Source of the DNA: JAGMCF01 sp964398885
GTDB taxonomy: Bacteria; Cloacimonadota; Cloacimonadia; JGIOTU-2
Direction: 5' to 3'
NCBI GenBank assembly: GCA_964398885.1
Contig: CAYNOU010000079.1
Location: 1-10,540 of the forward strand
DNA length: 10,540 nt
The stretch's first letter is position 1. Every line of letters starts with the position of its first letter. The notes beneath the pieces were generated by a model. That model was given only the letters and a program-made list of their open reading frames with translations, had not been told where the DNA came from and searched no databases. A program made the translations under genes and the position numbers. Shown piece by piece: positions 1 to 6,069 of the stretch.

Positions 1-253
1 CAATTTACCTATTAATATCAAAAATCCAACTATTGAAATCTTTAATATCAAAGGACAAATCATAAAGAAATTAAAAATTCAAAATTCAAAATTTAAAATT
101 AATGAAGTTTTCTGGGATGGAAAAGATGAACATAAAAACCAGGTTTCATCAGGGATTTATCTATACAGGATATCCACCAAAGGCGGATCCGCCTCGGGAG
201 TAAGAACTGATGACTTTGTAAGTAAAACAAAGAAAATGATTTTATTAAAGTAG
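1..253 (+). CDS. Partial T9SS cargo protein, C-terminal sorting domain only
   Basis: This is the 3' end of a gene that enters from the left edge; the reading frame begins at base 2 and stops at TAG 251-253, giving 83 residues. They form most of a T9SS type A sorting domain: IEIFNIKGQIIKK, then VFWDGKD, then SSGIYLYRI, ending VSKTKKMILLK. The PNPF opening lies outside the window, and the functional part of the protein cannot be judged. Family knowledge: such domains direct Sec-exported proteins through the outer-membrane T9SS and are removed or used for surface anchoring. The last strand (VSKTKKMILLK) closely matches that of the gene ending at 7917 and not the three array genes that follow. 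Two odd inserts lie in the domain: an AT-only repeat (71-102, encoding LKIQNSKFKIN) and a perfect palindrome (181-194) that adds a GGSASG-type loop absent from the related domain downstream. Confidence 0.85.
   Translation, partial: NLPINIKNPTIEIFNIKGQIIKKLKIQNSKFKINEVFWDGKDEHKNQVSSGIYLYRISTKGGSASGVRTDDFVSKTKKMILLK
71..102 (+). repeat. AT-only short repeat inside the sorting-domain coding sequence
   Basis: The stretch is built from iterated AAAATTC / AAAATTT words and contains only A, T and two C bases. It is read in frame as KLKIQNSKFKIN between two beta strands of the T9SS domain, where the related domain ending at 7917 has a shorter, unrelated KIECQNQTSI. From memory, similar TTAAAAATTCAAAATT strings are common dispersed repeats in AT-rich bacterial genomes; only one copy is visible here. 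Confidence 0.5.
181..194. repeat. Perfect 14-bp palindrome in coding sequence
   Basis: AGGCGGATCCGCCT equals its own reverse complement. It is much more GC-rich than its surroundings and lies in frame, giving the residues around KGGSAS between the SGIYLYRIST strand and the final VSKTKK strand. The related domain ending at 7917 reads RIKTDNYVSKTKK with no insert at this point, so about ten residues look inserted. It may be a remnant of a REP-like dispersed element. Confidence 0.6.
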
Positions 254-301
254 GAGTTTAAAATTTGAAACCAATAAAAAAAAAGAAAAATGAAAGAAAA
301 A

Positions 302-363
302 CTTGACAATTTATACTGATATTTCCCAAATGGAAATTAAATAAAAAACAAAGAGAAAAAACT
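302..363 (+). promoter_or_regulatory. Conserved leader of array gene 1, with TTGACA
   Basis: TTGACA at 303-308 lies 61 bp before the start codon, and the whole block recurs before the two following genes. TATACT (312-317) is the only -10-like hexamer, but it is only 3 bp from TTGACA, and nothing resembling TATAAT sits 16-18 bp downstream. The block may be a promoter of non-standard architecture or a conserved 5' leader. Just before the ATG the sequence is A-rich (AAAGAGAAAA) with no good Shine-Dalgarno sequence, in contrast to the genes from 6070 onward. Confidence 0.45.
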
Positions 364-2214
364 ATGAAAAATTCAAAACAATTTTATGTAATTTTTATTA
401 TTATGCTTTTAAGCAGTTTTGTGATAACTAATATCTCATTTGCTCAAACCCATATACCTTACGGAGATGTAAGCGGTACCTGGACAATTGATGGTAGCCC
501 GTACATAATTGATGGGCACATAAATGTTCCTGTAGATAGTGCTTTAGTAATTGAACCGGGTGTAAATGTTATTTTTTCTGATCAGTATTATTTTCGAATA
601 TATGGAAAGCTATTGTCTGAGGGAATATTAAATGATACTATAAATTTTACAGTTCAAGATACAATAAATGATTATGCTGGATTATATTTTTATGACACAG
701 ACATTTCGATACAGGATAGCTCAAAAGTTGAATATTGTAAATTCAATCCTGGTGTTGTTAGTTTCTTTAACTCTTCAAATATTATTTTCACAAATAGTGT
801 TGTAACTAATGGTGCTGGTGTTTTTTGCTCAGAGGCAAGCCCATCACTTATTGATGTTACCATTAGCAATAACACCACAGACTATTACGGCGGAGGTATA
901 TACTGCATGGAGTACTCTAACCCAAGTCTGGTTAATGTTACTATTAGTGGAAATTCGGCTACTTGGGGAGGTGGTATTAGTTGTATATATAATTCTAATC
1001 CGATTCTGGAAAATGTTAGTATTGTTAATAATAACGCTCAAGCATCTGGAGGTGGAATTTATTGTGAAGAGTCCAATCCAATTTTAAATTATGTGGACAT
1101 AATAGAAAATCATGTATCTAATGGTATTGGTGGAGGTATTCATCTCTATGACAATTCTAATTCAGAAATTAGCAATGTTAATATTATAAATAATTCTGCC
1201 AGTGGGTGTGGTGGAGGTATTGGAAGTGAAAGTTCCAGTCCAATACTTACAAATGTCGTTATTAGTGGAAATAGTACTATAGGGAGTGGTGGAGGAATTC
1301 ATTGCAGGGTGAATGATGGTAACATAACACTTGAGAATGTTATTATTATAGAAAACTCTGCTTTATTTGATGGAGGTGGTATACAGGTTTGTGGGGATGA
1401 GGCTAATCTTAACATGGTAAATGTATTGATTGCGAATAATTATGCAGAAAATTGTGGAGGTGGTATTAATGCCATTAATGGTCCTAGTTTAAATATAACA
1501 AATGTTACATTTAGTGGCAATTCAACAGAAGGATTGGGTGGTGGAATTATGTGCCAACTCGGATGTAATCTTATAATGAGGAATAGCATAGTTTGGAATA
1601 ATCCGGGTGGTGAAATAGTTGAGTATGGACCTGGAAATGAAGTAACAATTAATTATTCGGATATCTGCGGAGGTTGGTTCGGACAGGGAAGTAATAATAT
1701 TGATACAGATCCTTTATTTGCCGATACCCTTTATCATCTCTCGGAAGATTCTCCCTGTATAGATGCTGGTAACCCGGATAGTCTGTATTATGACCCTGAA
1801 GACCCTGATAATCCCGGTTATGCTCTTTATCCCGCTATGGGAACATTAATTAATGATATGGGTTTTTATGGAGGACACGGGAATTATGAACCACCTTATG
1901 CTGTGGATGATGAACCTCATTTTACTGATGATATTATAAAATTAAGCAATTTTCCCAATCCATTTACGAATTCTACAACTATTTCATTTTTAACCACAAA
2001 GCCCACAAAGAACACAAAGATAACCATATATAATATAAAAGGGCAGAAAATAAAAACATTACTCAATAATCAAATAATGAAAGGCGGTAATTATAAGATA
2101 ATATGGAATGGAACAAACAGCAGAAATAAGCGTGTCGGTTCCGGAATTTATTTTGTAAAACTGAGAACCGAGAAATATGTTAATGTCAAAAAGATAGTAA
2201 AAATAGATTTGTAA
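364..2214 (+). CDS. Pmp-like beta-helix surface protein with T9SS domain, array gene 1
   Basis: This 616-residue secreted protein is probably an adhesin or surface-layer component; no catalytic motif is visible. Residues 1-27 are a signal peptide with predicted cleavage SFA|QTH. Residues 30-110 form a conserved N-terminal module (SGTWT, GSPYIIDG, IEPGVNVIF). About ten rungs of 26-28 residues then follow to about residue 420, each of the pattern NPxLxNVxIxxNxA...GGGIxC, as in parallel beta-helix and polymorphic-membrane-protein repeats. Residues 425-505 (DPLFADT, SPCIDAG, Asp/Pro-rich, YGG) form a cap or linker, and 525-616 are a T9SS type A sorting domain with FPNPF at 530-534, IYNIKGQ and GSGIYFVKL. 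The start is fixed by conservation of MKN-KQF with both paralogues. Codons 485-616 are base-for-base identical to the next gene. It lacks the autotransporter barrel of chlamydial Pmps. Confidence is high for fold and export, low for role. Confidence 0.93.
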   Translation: MKNSKQFYVIFIIMLLSSFVITNISFAQTHIPYGDVSGTWTIDGSPYIIDGHINVPVDSALVIEPGVNVIFSDQYYFRIYGKLLSEGILNDTINFTVQDTINDYAGLYFYDTDISIQDSSKVEYCKFNPGVVSFFNSSNIIFTNSVVTNGAGVFCSEASPSLIDVTISNNTTDYYGGGIYCMEYSNPSLVNVTISGNSATWGGGISCIYNSNPILENVSIVNNNAQASGGGIYCEESNPILNYVDIIENHVSNGIGGGIHLYDNSNSEISNVNIINNSASGCGGGIGSESSSPILTNVVISGNSTIGSGGGIHCRVNDGNITLENVIIIENSALFDGGGIQVCGDEANLNMVNVLIANNYAENCGGGINAINGPSLNITNVTFSGNSTEGLGGGIMCQLGCNLIMRNSIVWNNPGGEIVEYGPGNEVTINYSDICGGWFGQGSNNIDTDPLFADTLYHLSEDSPCIDAGNPDSLYYDPEDPDNPGYALYPAMGTLINDMGFYGGHGNYEPPYAVDDEPHFTDDIIKLSNFPNPFTNSTTISFLTTKPTKNTKITIYNIKGQKIKTLLNNQIMKGGNYKIIWNGTNSRNKRVGSGIYFVKLRTEKYVNVKKIVKIDL

Positions 2215-2266
2215 ATAATTTAAAATAATATGATGAAATCTTTGACAATTTATTATACATATTTTC
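1816..2266 (+). repeat. 451-bp exact direct repeat, copy 1
   Basis: Compared by eye line by line, bases 1816-2266 are identical to 3717-4167 (offset 1901). The tract covers the last 132 codons of array gene 1, its stop codon and about 52 bp of spacer. Immediately upstream the two genes differ at frequent, mostly synonymous positions. Identity ends at 2267 (C here, T in the other copy), inside the leader block. Confidence 0.95.
1993..2021 (+). repeat. CACAAAG triplicate in the sorting domain, copy 1
   Basis: Three spaced CACAAAG words with a period of about 9 bp encode TTKPTKNTK between the TTISFL and ITIYNIKGQ strands of the T9SS domain. The same loop in the third array gene carries an unrelated repeat-like string (5801-5831). 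From memory, CACAAAG/CACGAAG iterations are a recurrent dispersed repeat type in bacterial genomes; this needs a genome-wide count. Confidence 0.5.
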
Positions 2267-2303
2267 CAAATAGAAATTAAATAAAAAACAAAGAGAAAAG
2301 ACT
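2241..2303 (+). promoter_or_regulatory. Conserved leader of array gene 2, with TTGACA
   Basis: TTGACA is at 2242-2247, 62 bp before the ATG, followed by TATTATACA (2251-2259). It aligns with the leaders at 302 and 4142, including TTGACAATTTAT and AAATAAAAAAxAAAGAGAAAA. No hexamer at normal sigma-70 spacing is convincing. The first 26 bases lie in the exact duplicate tract. Confidence 0.45.
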
Positions 2304-4115
2304 ATGAAGAATTCAAAACAATTTTTTTCAATTTTTATTATTATGCTTTTAAGCAGTTTTGTGATAACCAATATATCCTTTGCTCAAACCCATATCCCTT
2401 ATGGAGATGTAAGCGGTATATGGACAATAGAGGGTAGCCCATATATTATTGAAGGACATATTTCAGTTACGGTAGATAGTACCTTAATTATTGAACCGGG
2501 AGTAAATATTTTTTTCCCAGAACAAAATCATTTTAGAGTCTATGGTAGATTGCTGGCTATAGGAACAGAAAGTGACACAATAAGTTTTACAGCAAGTGAT
2601 ACAACAGACATTTTTGCTGGATTATATTTTTGTGAAACAGATACTTCATTGCAGGATAGCTCAAAATTAAAACATTGTAAATTTGATCCTGGTTGTGTAG
2701 GTTTCAGTAATTCATCCCGTGCAGTTGTAAAAAATTGTATTGTTACTAATGGTTATGGGATTGGTTTTGATAATTCAAGTCCGACTATAGTAGATGTTAC
2801 CATTAGCAACAATACTAGCGAGAGTTACGGTGGAGGTATATATTGCACTGACTCCTCTAACCCGAGTTTGGTTAATGTTACGATTAGTGGTAATTCAGCT
2901 ACTTGGGGAGGTGGCATTAGTTGTAGGTATAATTCAAATCCGATCCTTGAAAATGTTAAGGTTTTAAATAATATAGGGGGTGGTATTGGATGCGATTATT
3001 ACTCCAGTCCAGTACTAAATAATGTAATTATTAATGGAAATGAAGGAGGTGGGATTGGATGTTATGATAATTCCAATCCAGTTCTTGATAGTGTTATTAT
3101 TAGTAATAATAGTGTTTGGGGTGGAGTTTATTGTACTGATTCCAGTCCAATACTTACAAATGTTATAATTAATGGAAATATTGGCGGGGGATTTTCAGCT
3201 GGCGGTGGCAATCCAATATTAAAAGATGTAATTATTACTAATAATATTAAAATGAATGATGTCGGTATTATTGGTTGTGGTGGTGGAATTGATGTTGGTG
3301 GACATAGTATTAATATTGATCTGATAAATGTCTTAATTACTAACAATCATGCTGAAGAAAATGGGGGTGGTATTTCTGCATGGAATGGTCCAAGTTTAAA
3401 TTTGACCAATGTTACAATTAGCGGGAATACGGCTGGCTATTGTGGTGGTGGAATTATGTGTCAATTTGAATGCAGCCTTACAATGAGAAACAGTATAGTA
3501 TGGAATAATCCGAATGGAGAGATAATATTGTATGGCTATGGAAATGAAGCAACAATTAATTATTCAGATATCTGTGGAGGTTGGCAGGGAGAAGGAAATA
3601 TTGATTCGGATCCTTTATTTGCAGATACTCTTTATCATCTCTCAGAGGATTCACCCTGCATAGATGCCGGTGATCCGGATACAATGTATTATGATCTGGA
3701 AGACCCAAACAACCCGGGTTATGCTCTTTATCCCGCTATGGGAACATTAATTAATGATATGGGTTTTTATGGAGGACACGGGAATTATGAACCACCTTAT
3801 GCTGTGGATGATGAACCTCATTTTACTGATGATATTATAAAATTAAGCAATTTTCCCAATCCATTTACGAATTCTACAACTATTTCATTTTTAACCACAA
3901 AGCCCACAAAGAACACAAAGATAACCATATATAATATAAAAGGGCAGAAAATAAAAACATTACTCAATAATCAAATAATGAAAGGCGGTAATTATAAGAT
4001 AATATGGAATGGAACAAACAGCAGAAATAAGCGTGTCGGTTCCGGAATTTATTTTGTAAAACTGAGAACCGAGAAATATGTTAATGTCAAAAAGATAGTA
4101 AAAATAGATTTGTAA
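2304..4115 (+). CDS. Pmp-like beta-helix surface protein with T9SS domain, array gene 2
   Basis: This 603-residue paralogue of the preceding gene has the same plan: signal peptide 1-27 (SFA|QTH), N-terminal module with SGIWT and IEPGVNIFF, GGGI rungs from about residue 140 to 405, the DPLFADT / SPCIDAG segment, and a T9SS domain with FPNPF at 517-521. Residues 472-603 are identical to the end of gene 1. The rung region differs: residues 212-302 are four short rungs of 22-23 residues (NIGGGIGC, NEGGGIGC and so on) matching a run in gene 3 and not the 26-28-residue rungs of gene 1. Cys follows GGGI or GGV in most rungs. Asn-rich turns (NN, GN) repeat in register, as expected for a stacked beta-helix. 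It is probably surface-exposed and non-enzymatic, though a lyase-like beta-helix activity cannot be excluded by eye. It lies 89 bp after gene 1, with its own copy of the leader. Confidence 0.93.
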   Translation: MKNSKQFFSIFIIMLLSSFVITNISFAQTHIPYGDVSGIWTIEGSPYIIEGHISVTVDSTLIIEPGVNIFFPEQNHFRVYGRLLAIGTESDTISFTASDTTDIFAGLYFCETDTSLQDSSKLKHCKFDPGCVGFSNSSRAVVKNCIVTNGYGIGFDNSSPTIVDVTISNNTSESYGGGIYCTDSSNPSLVNVTISGNSATWGGGISCRYNSNPILENVKVLNNIGGGIGCDYYSSPVLNNVIINGNEGGGIGCYDNSNPVLDSVIISNNSVWGGVYCTDSSPILTNVIINGNIGGGFSAGGGNPILKDVIITNNIKMNDVGIIGCGGGIDVGGHSINIDLINVLITNNHAEENGGGISAWNGPSLNLTNVTISGNTAGYCGGGIMCQFECSLTMRNSIVWNNPNGEIILYGYGNEATINYSDICGGWQGEGNIDSDPLFADTLYHLSEDSPCIDAGDPDTMYYDLEDPNNPGYALYPAMGTLINDMGFYGGHGNYEPPYAVDDEPHFTDDIIKLSNFPNPFTNSTTISFLTTKPTKNTKITIYNIKGQKIKTLLNNQIMKGGNYKIIWNGTNSRNKRVGSGIYFVKLRTEKYVNVKKIVKIDL

Positions 4116-4167
4116 ATAATTTAAAATAATATGATGAAATCTTTGACAATTTATTATACATATTTTC
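3717..4167 (+). repeat. 451-bp exact direct repeat, copy 2
   Basis: This is the second copy of the tract at 1816-2266. It covers codons 472-603 of array gene 2, its stop codon and the start of the following spacer. It ends one base before a C/T difference at 4168. Confidence 0.95.
3894..3922 (+). repeat. CACAAAG triplicate in the sorting domain, copy 2
   Basis: Identical to 1993-2021 because it lies within the 451-bp duplicate, so it is not an independent insertion. It encodes TTKPTKNTK in the loop before ITIYNIKGQ. Confidence 0.5.
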
Positions 4168-4203
4168 TAAATGGAATTTAAATAAAAAATAAAGAGAAAA
4201 ACG
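4142..4203 (+). promoter_or_regulatory. Conserved leader of array gene 3, with TTGACA
   Basis: TTGACA is at 4143-4148, 61 bp before the ATG, with TTATTATACATATTTTC following as in the second leader. The remaining 36 bp have small differences (AAATGGAATTTAAATAAAAAAT), showing drift outside the conserved core. It ends in an A-rich tract (AAAGAGAAAA) and lacks a strong Shine-Dalgarno sequence. Confidence 0.45.
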
Positions 4204-6036
4204 ATGAAGAATGTAAAACAATTTTATGTAATTTTTATTATTATGCTTTTAAGCAGTTTTTTGATAACCAATATATCCTTTGCCCAAACACATATTCCTT
4301 ACGGAAGTGTAAGCGGCACCTGGACTATTGAGGGAAGCCCGTATATTATAGATGGTCCAATACATATAACAGCAGATAGCTTATTGACCATTGAACCTGG
4401 TGTACAGGTGCTTTTTTCAGGTAATTATATGTTTGTCATTTATGGCAGATTGTTAGCAGTAGGAACTGTATGCGATACTATTGTTTTTACAGCCCTTGAC
4501 ACGACAATAACCTGGAAAAGTTTAAGGTTTTATCAAACAAATACAAACGGTCAGGACAGTTCAAAGGTTATATATTGTAAATTAGAATATGGAAAATCTG
4601 TAATTCATTGTGAGAATTCATCTGATATATTAATTAAAAATTGCTTAATAACCAAAAATTATTCTGGATTTAGCGGCGGAGGAATTTGTTTAGATGAATC
4701 AAGTCCAAATTTATTAAATGTTATTATTAGTAAAAATACGGCAGAAGACTACGGCGGAGGTATATCTTGCACTGACTCCTCTAACCCAAGTTTGGTTAAT
4801 GTGATTATTATTGGAAACAATTCTGGAGGAATTTGGTGCAATGATAATTCTAATCCAACTTTAGAAAATGTCACTATTACAGATAATATAGGTGGTGGAA
4901 TTGTTTGTACTAATTCTTCCAGCCCAATTCTAAATAATGTTACTATCAACGAAAATGAAGGAGGAGGGATTGCTTGTTCTAATAATTCCAATCCAACTCT
5001 TGATAATGTTATTATTAGTAATAATAGTATTTACGGTGGTCTCTTTTTTTCTTACTCAAATCCAATTCTTAATGATGTTATAATAAAAGAAAATACATCA
5101 AATGAAATTGGAGGAGGTATCTACTGTTTTGGAGAAAGTAATCTTATACTAAAGGATGCAGTAATCAAAGACAATAATTCTCTTTCTGGTGGTGGTATTT
5201 ACTGTGACTTTGGAGCTGAGATGAGTTTGGTCAATGTAGTTATCGCAGGAAATACTGCTGTCTACTCAGGTGGTGCAATTACCTGCTTTAACCAGTGCAA
5301 TATGAGTCTGACCAATGTTACTATAAGCAGAGACACGGTATCAGTGGGAGCAGGTGGTGTAATTTACTGTGACTTTGAATCTAATATGAATTTTATGAAC
5401 AGCATTTTATGGGATAACACCCCTAATTATATCTCCATATCCTGTGGAGCTGTCGTTACATTCGCTTTTTCTGATATTCAAGGTGGCTGGCAAGGAGAAG
5501 GAAATATAGATGCTGACCCGCTATTTGCAGATGATTATTTTCACTTATCCGAGGGTTCTCCTTGTATAGATGCAGGCAATCCTGATACTGTTTATAATGA
5601 CCATGAAGACCCTGAAAATCCCGGTTATGCATTATATCCTGCAATGGGAACAATTAGAAATGATATGGGTGCTTATGGTGGTTCAGGTTATTATGAACCA
5701 CCTGTTGCTGTAGATGAACAAATAATTACAAATAAGTCAAATATACAATTGAACAATTATCCAAATCCATTTCACACTACAACCACAATATCTTTCTTAC
5801 TTCACCGCAGAGACACAGAGTACGCGGAGATAAAGATTTATAATATAAAGGGACAATTGGTGAAACAATTCAAAAGGCAACCCCCGATTTGCTCGGGGGT
5901 AAAAGGTAAAAATATTGAAGTTGTCTGGGATGGTAAAGATGATAATGGGCACTGTCTTGTAAGCGGTATATATTTAGTTAGGCTTAAGACAGAGAAGAAT
6001 GTTAATGTCAAAAAGATAGTAAAATTAGATTTGTAA
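4204..6036 (+). CDS. Pmp-like beta-helix surface protein with T9SS domain, array gene 3
   Basis: This 610-residue third array member starts with the same signal peptide (cleavage SFA|QTH after residue 27) and N-terminal module (SGTWTIEGSPYIIDG, IEPGVQVLF). About ten GGGI rungs run from roughly residue 145 to 415, nearly all with Cys after GGGI. Residues 194-285 are four 23-residue short rungs in the same order as in gene 2. The DPLFADD / SPCIDAG segment is followed by a T9SS domain (516-610, YPNPF at 519-523). This domain is clearly diverged from the identical pair upstream except for its last strand (NVNVKKIVKLDL). It carries two odd inserts: LHRRDTEYAE from a GCAGAG-type repeat (5801-5831) and a loop QPPICSGVKG from a hairpin palindrome (5880-5900). 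It is a likely surface adhesin or structural protein; no enzymatic motif was recognised. It was not included in the recent exchange that homogenised genes 1 and 2. Confidence 0.93.
   Translation: MKNVKQFYVIFIIMLLSSFLITNISFAQTHIPYGSVSGTWTIEGSPYIIDGPIHITADSLLTIEPGVQVLFSGNYMFVIYGRLLAVGTVCDTIVFTALDTTITWKSLRFYQTNTNGQDSSKVIYCKLEYGKSVIHCENSSDILIKNCLITKNYSGFSGGGICLDESSPNLLNVIISKNTAEDYGGGISCTDSSNPSLVNVIIIGNNSGGIWCNDNSNPTLENVTITDNIGGGIVCTNSSSPILNNVTINENEGGGIACSNNSNPTLDNVIISNNSIYGGLFFSYSNPILNDVIIKENTSNEIGGGIYCFGESNLILKDAVIKDNNSLSGGGIYCDFGAEMSLVNVVIAGNTAVYSGGAITCFNQCNMSLTNVTISRDTVSVGAGGVIYCDFESNMNFMNSILWDNTPNYISISCGAVVTFAFSDIQGGWQGEGNIDADPLFADDYFHLSEGSPCIDAGNPDTVYNDHEDPENPGYALYPAMGTIRNDMGAYGGSGYYEPPVAVDEQIITNKSNIQLNNYPNPFHTTTTISFLLHRRDTEYAEIKIYNIKGQLVKQFKRQPPICSGVKGKNIEVVWDGKDDNGHCLVSGIYLVRLKTEKNVNVKKIVKLDL
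5801..5831 (+). repeat. GCAGAG-type repeat-like string in the sorting domain
   Basis: TTCACCGCAGAGACACAGAG followed by TACGCGGAGAT is purine-iterated and more GC-rich than the flanks. It encodes LHRRDTEYAE exactly between the TTISFL and IKIYNIKGQ strands, the same loop that carries the CACAAAG string in genes 1 and 2. From memory, CACCGCAGAGxCxCAGAG strings are widespread dispersed repeats in environmental bacterial genomes; only one copy is in this window. Confidence 0.55.
5880..5900. repeat. 8-bp inverted repeat with 5-nt loop in coding sequence
   Basis: ACCCCCGA (5880-5887), loop TTTGC, and TCGGGGGT (5893-5900) form a perfect GC-rich hairpin in an AT-rich gene. In frame it encodes part of QPPICSGVKG between the LVKQFK and IEVVWDG strands of the T9SS domain. 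The shape is that of a small REP-like palindrome. It is not followed by a T tract and lies well before the stop codon, so it is not a terminator. Confidence 0.65.
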
Positions 6037-6059
6037 ACATATAACAAATTATAATAATT

Positions 6060-6064
6060 GGAGG
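6060..6064 (+). promoter_or_regulatory. Shine-Dalgarno sequence fixing the start at 6070
   Basis: GGAGG lies 5 bp before ATG 6070. An in-frame TTG at 6058 overlaps this site and would place four extra residues (MEEK) before the signal peptide, so the ATG at 6070 is the real start. Confidence 0.85.
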
Positions 6065-6069
6065 AAAAG

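Larger units (their letters stand above)
302..6036 (+). repeat. Tandem array of three beta-helix surface-protein genes
   Basis: Three paralogous genes follow one another head to tail with start-to-start distances of 1940 and 1900 bp. Each unit consists of a TTGACA-containing leader of about 62 bp, a gene of 1.8-1.85 kb beginning with nearly the same signal-peptide sequence, and an 88-89 bp spacer after units one and two. The homology limits are clear: the sequence left of 302 is not like the spacers, and the sequence after the third stop codon diverges at once from the spacers after the first two genes. The ends of the units are much better conserved than the middles that encode the beta-helix rungs. 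This pattern fits amplification by unequal crossover followed by divergence of the rungs and exchange of the ends. Confidence 0.85.

Noticed and set aside
809..1087. Second + strand frame inside array gene 1
   Set aside because: It lies wholly within a well-supported gene, has a low-complexity hydrophobic product and no counterpart in the paralogues.
835..1620. Regular DNA periodicity suggesting a CRISPR-like or satellite array
   Set aside because: Period and variation follow codons of beta-helix rungs in an intact reading frame; the units are not identical at the DNA level.
4749..4991. Minus-strand open frames opposite the beta-helix repeats (also 3128-3346, 844-1041, 690-878)
   Set aside because: They are the antisense of periodic GGGI/NP codons, giving Pro/Ile-rich products without ribosome sites; the + strand frames are fully explained by conserved paralogues.
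5880..5900. Intrinsic terminator
   Set aside because: The hairpin is GC-rich but lies inside a coding sequence 134 bp before the stop codon and is followed by an A-rich tract, not T.
364..6036. Chlamydia-type Pmp autotransporters
   Set aside because: The rungs are similar in style, but there is no C-terminal beta-barrel; the C-termini are T9SS sorting domains.
6050..6055. TATAAT as a promoter for the propeptide gene
   Set aside because: It is 14 bp from the start codon, so a transcript from it would begin in or after the ribosome site; there is also no spaced -35 box.
6058..6069. TTG start giving a longer propeptide protein
   Set aside because: It overlaps the GGAGG ribosome site and adds acidic residues before a normal MKK signal peptide; ATG 6070 is far better.
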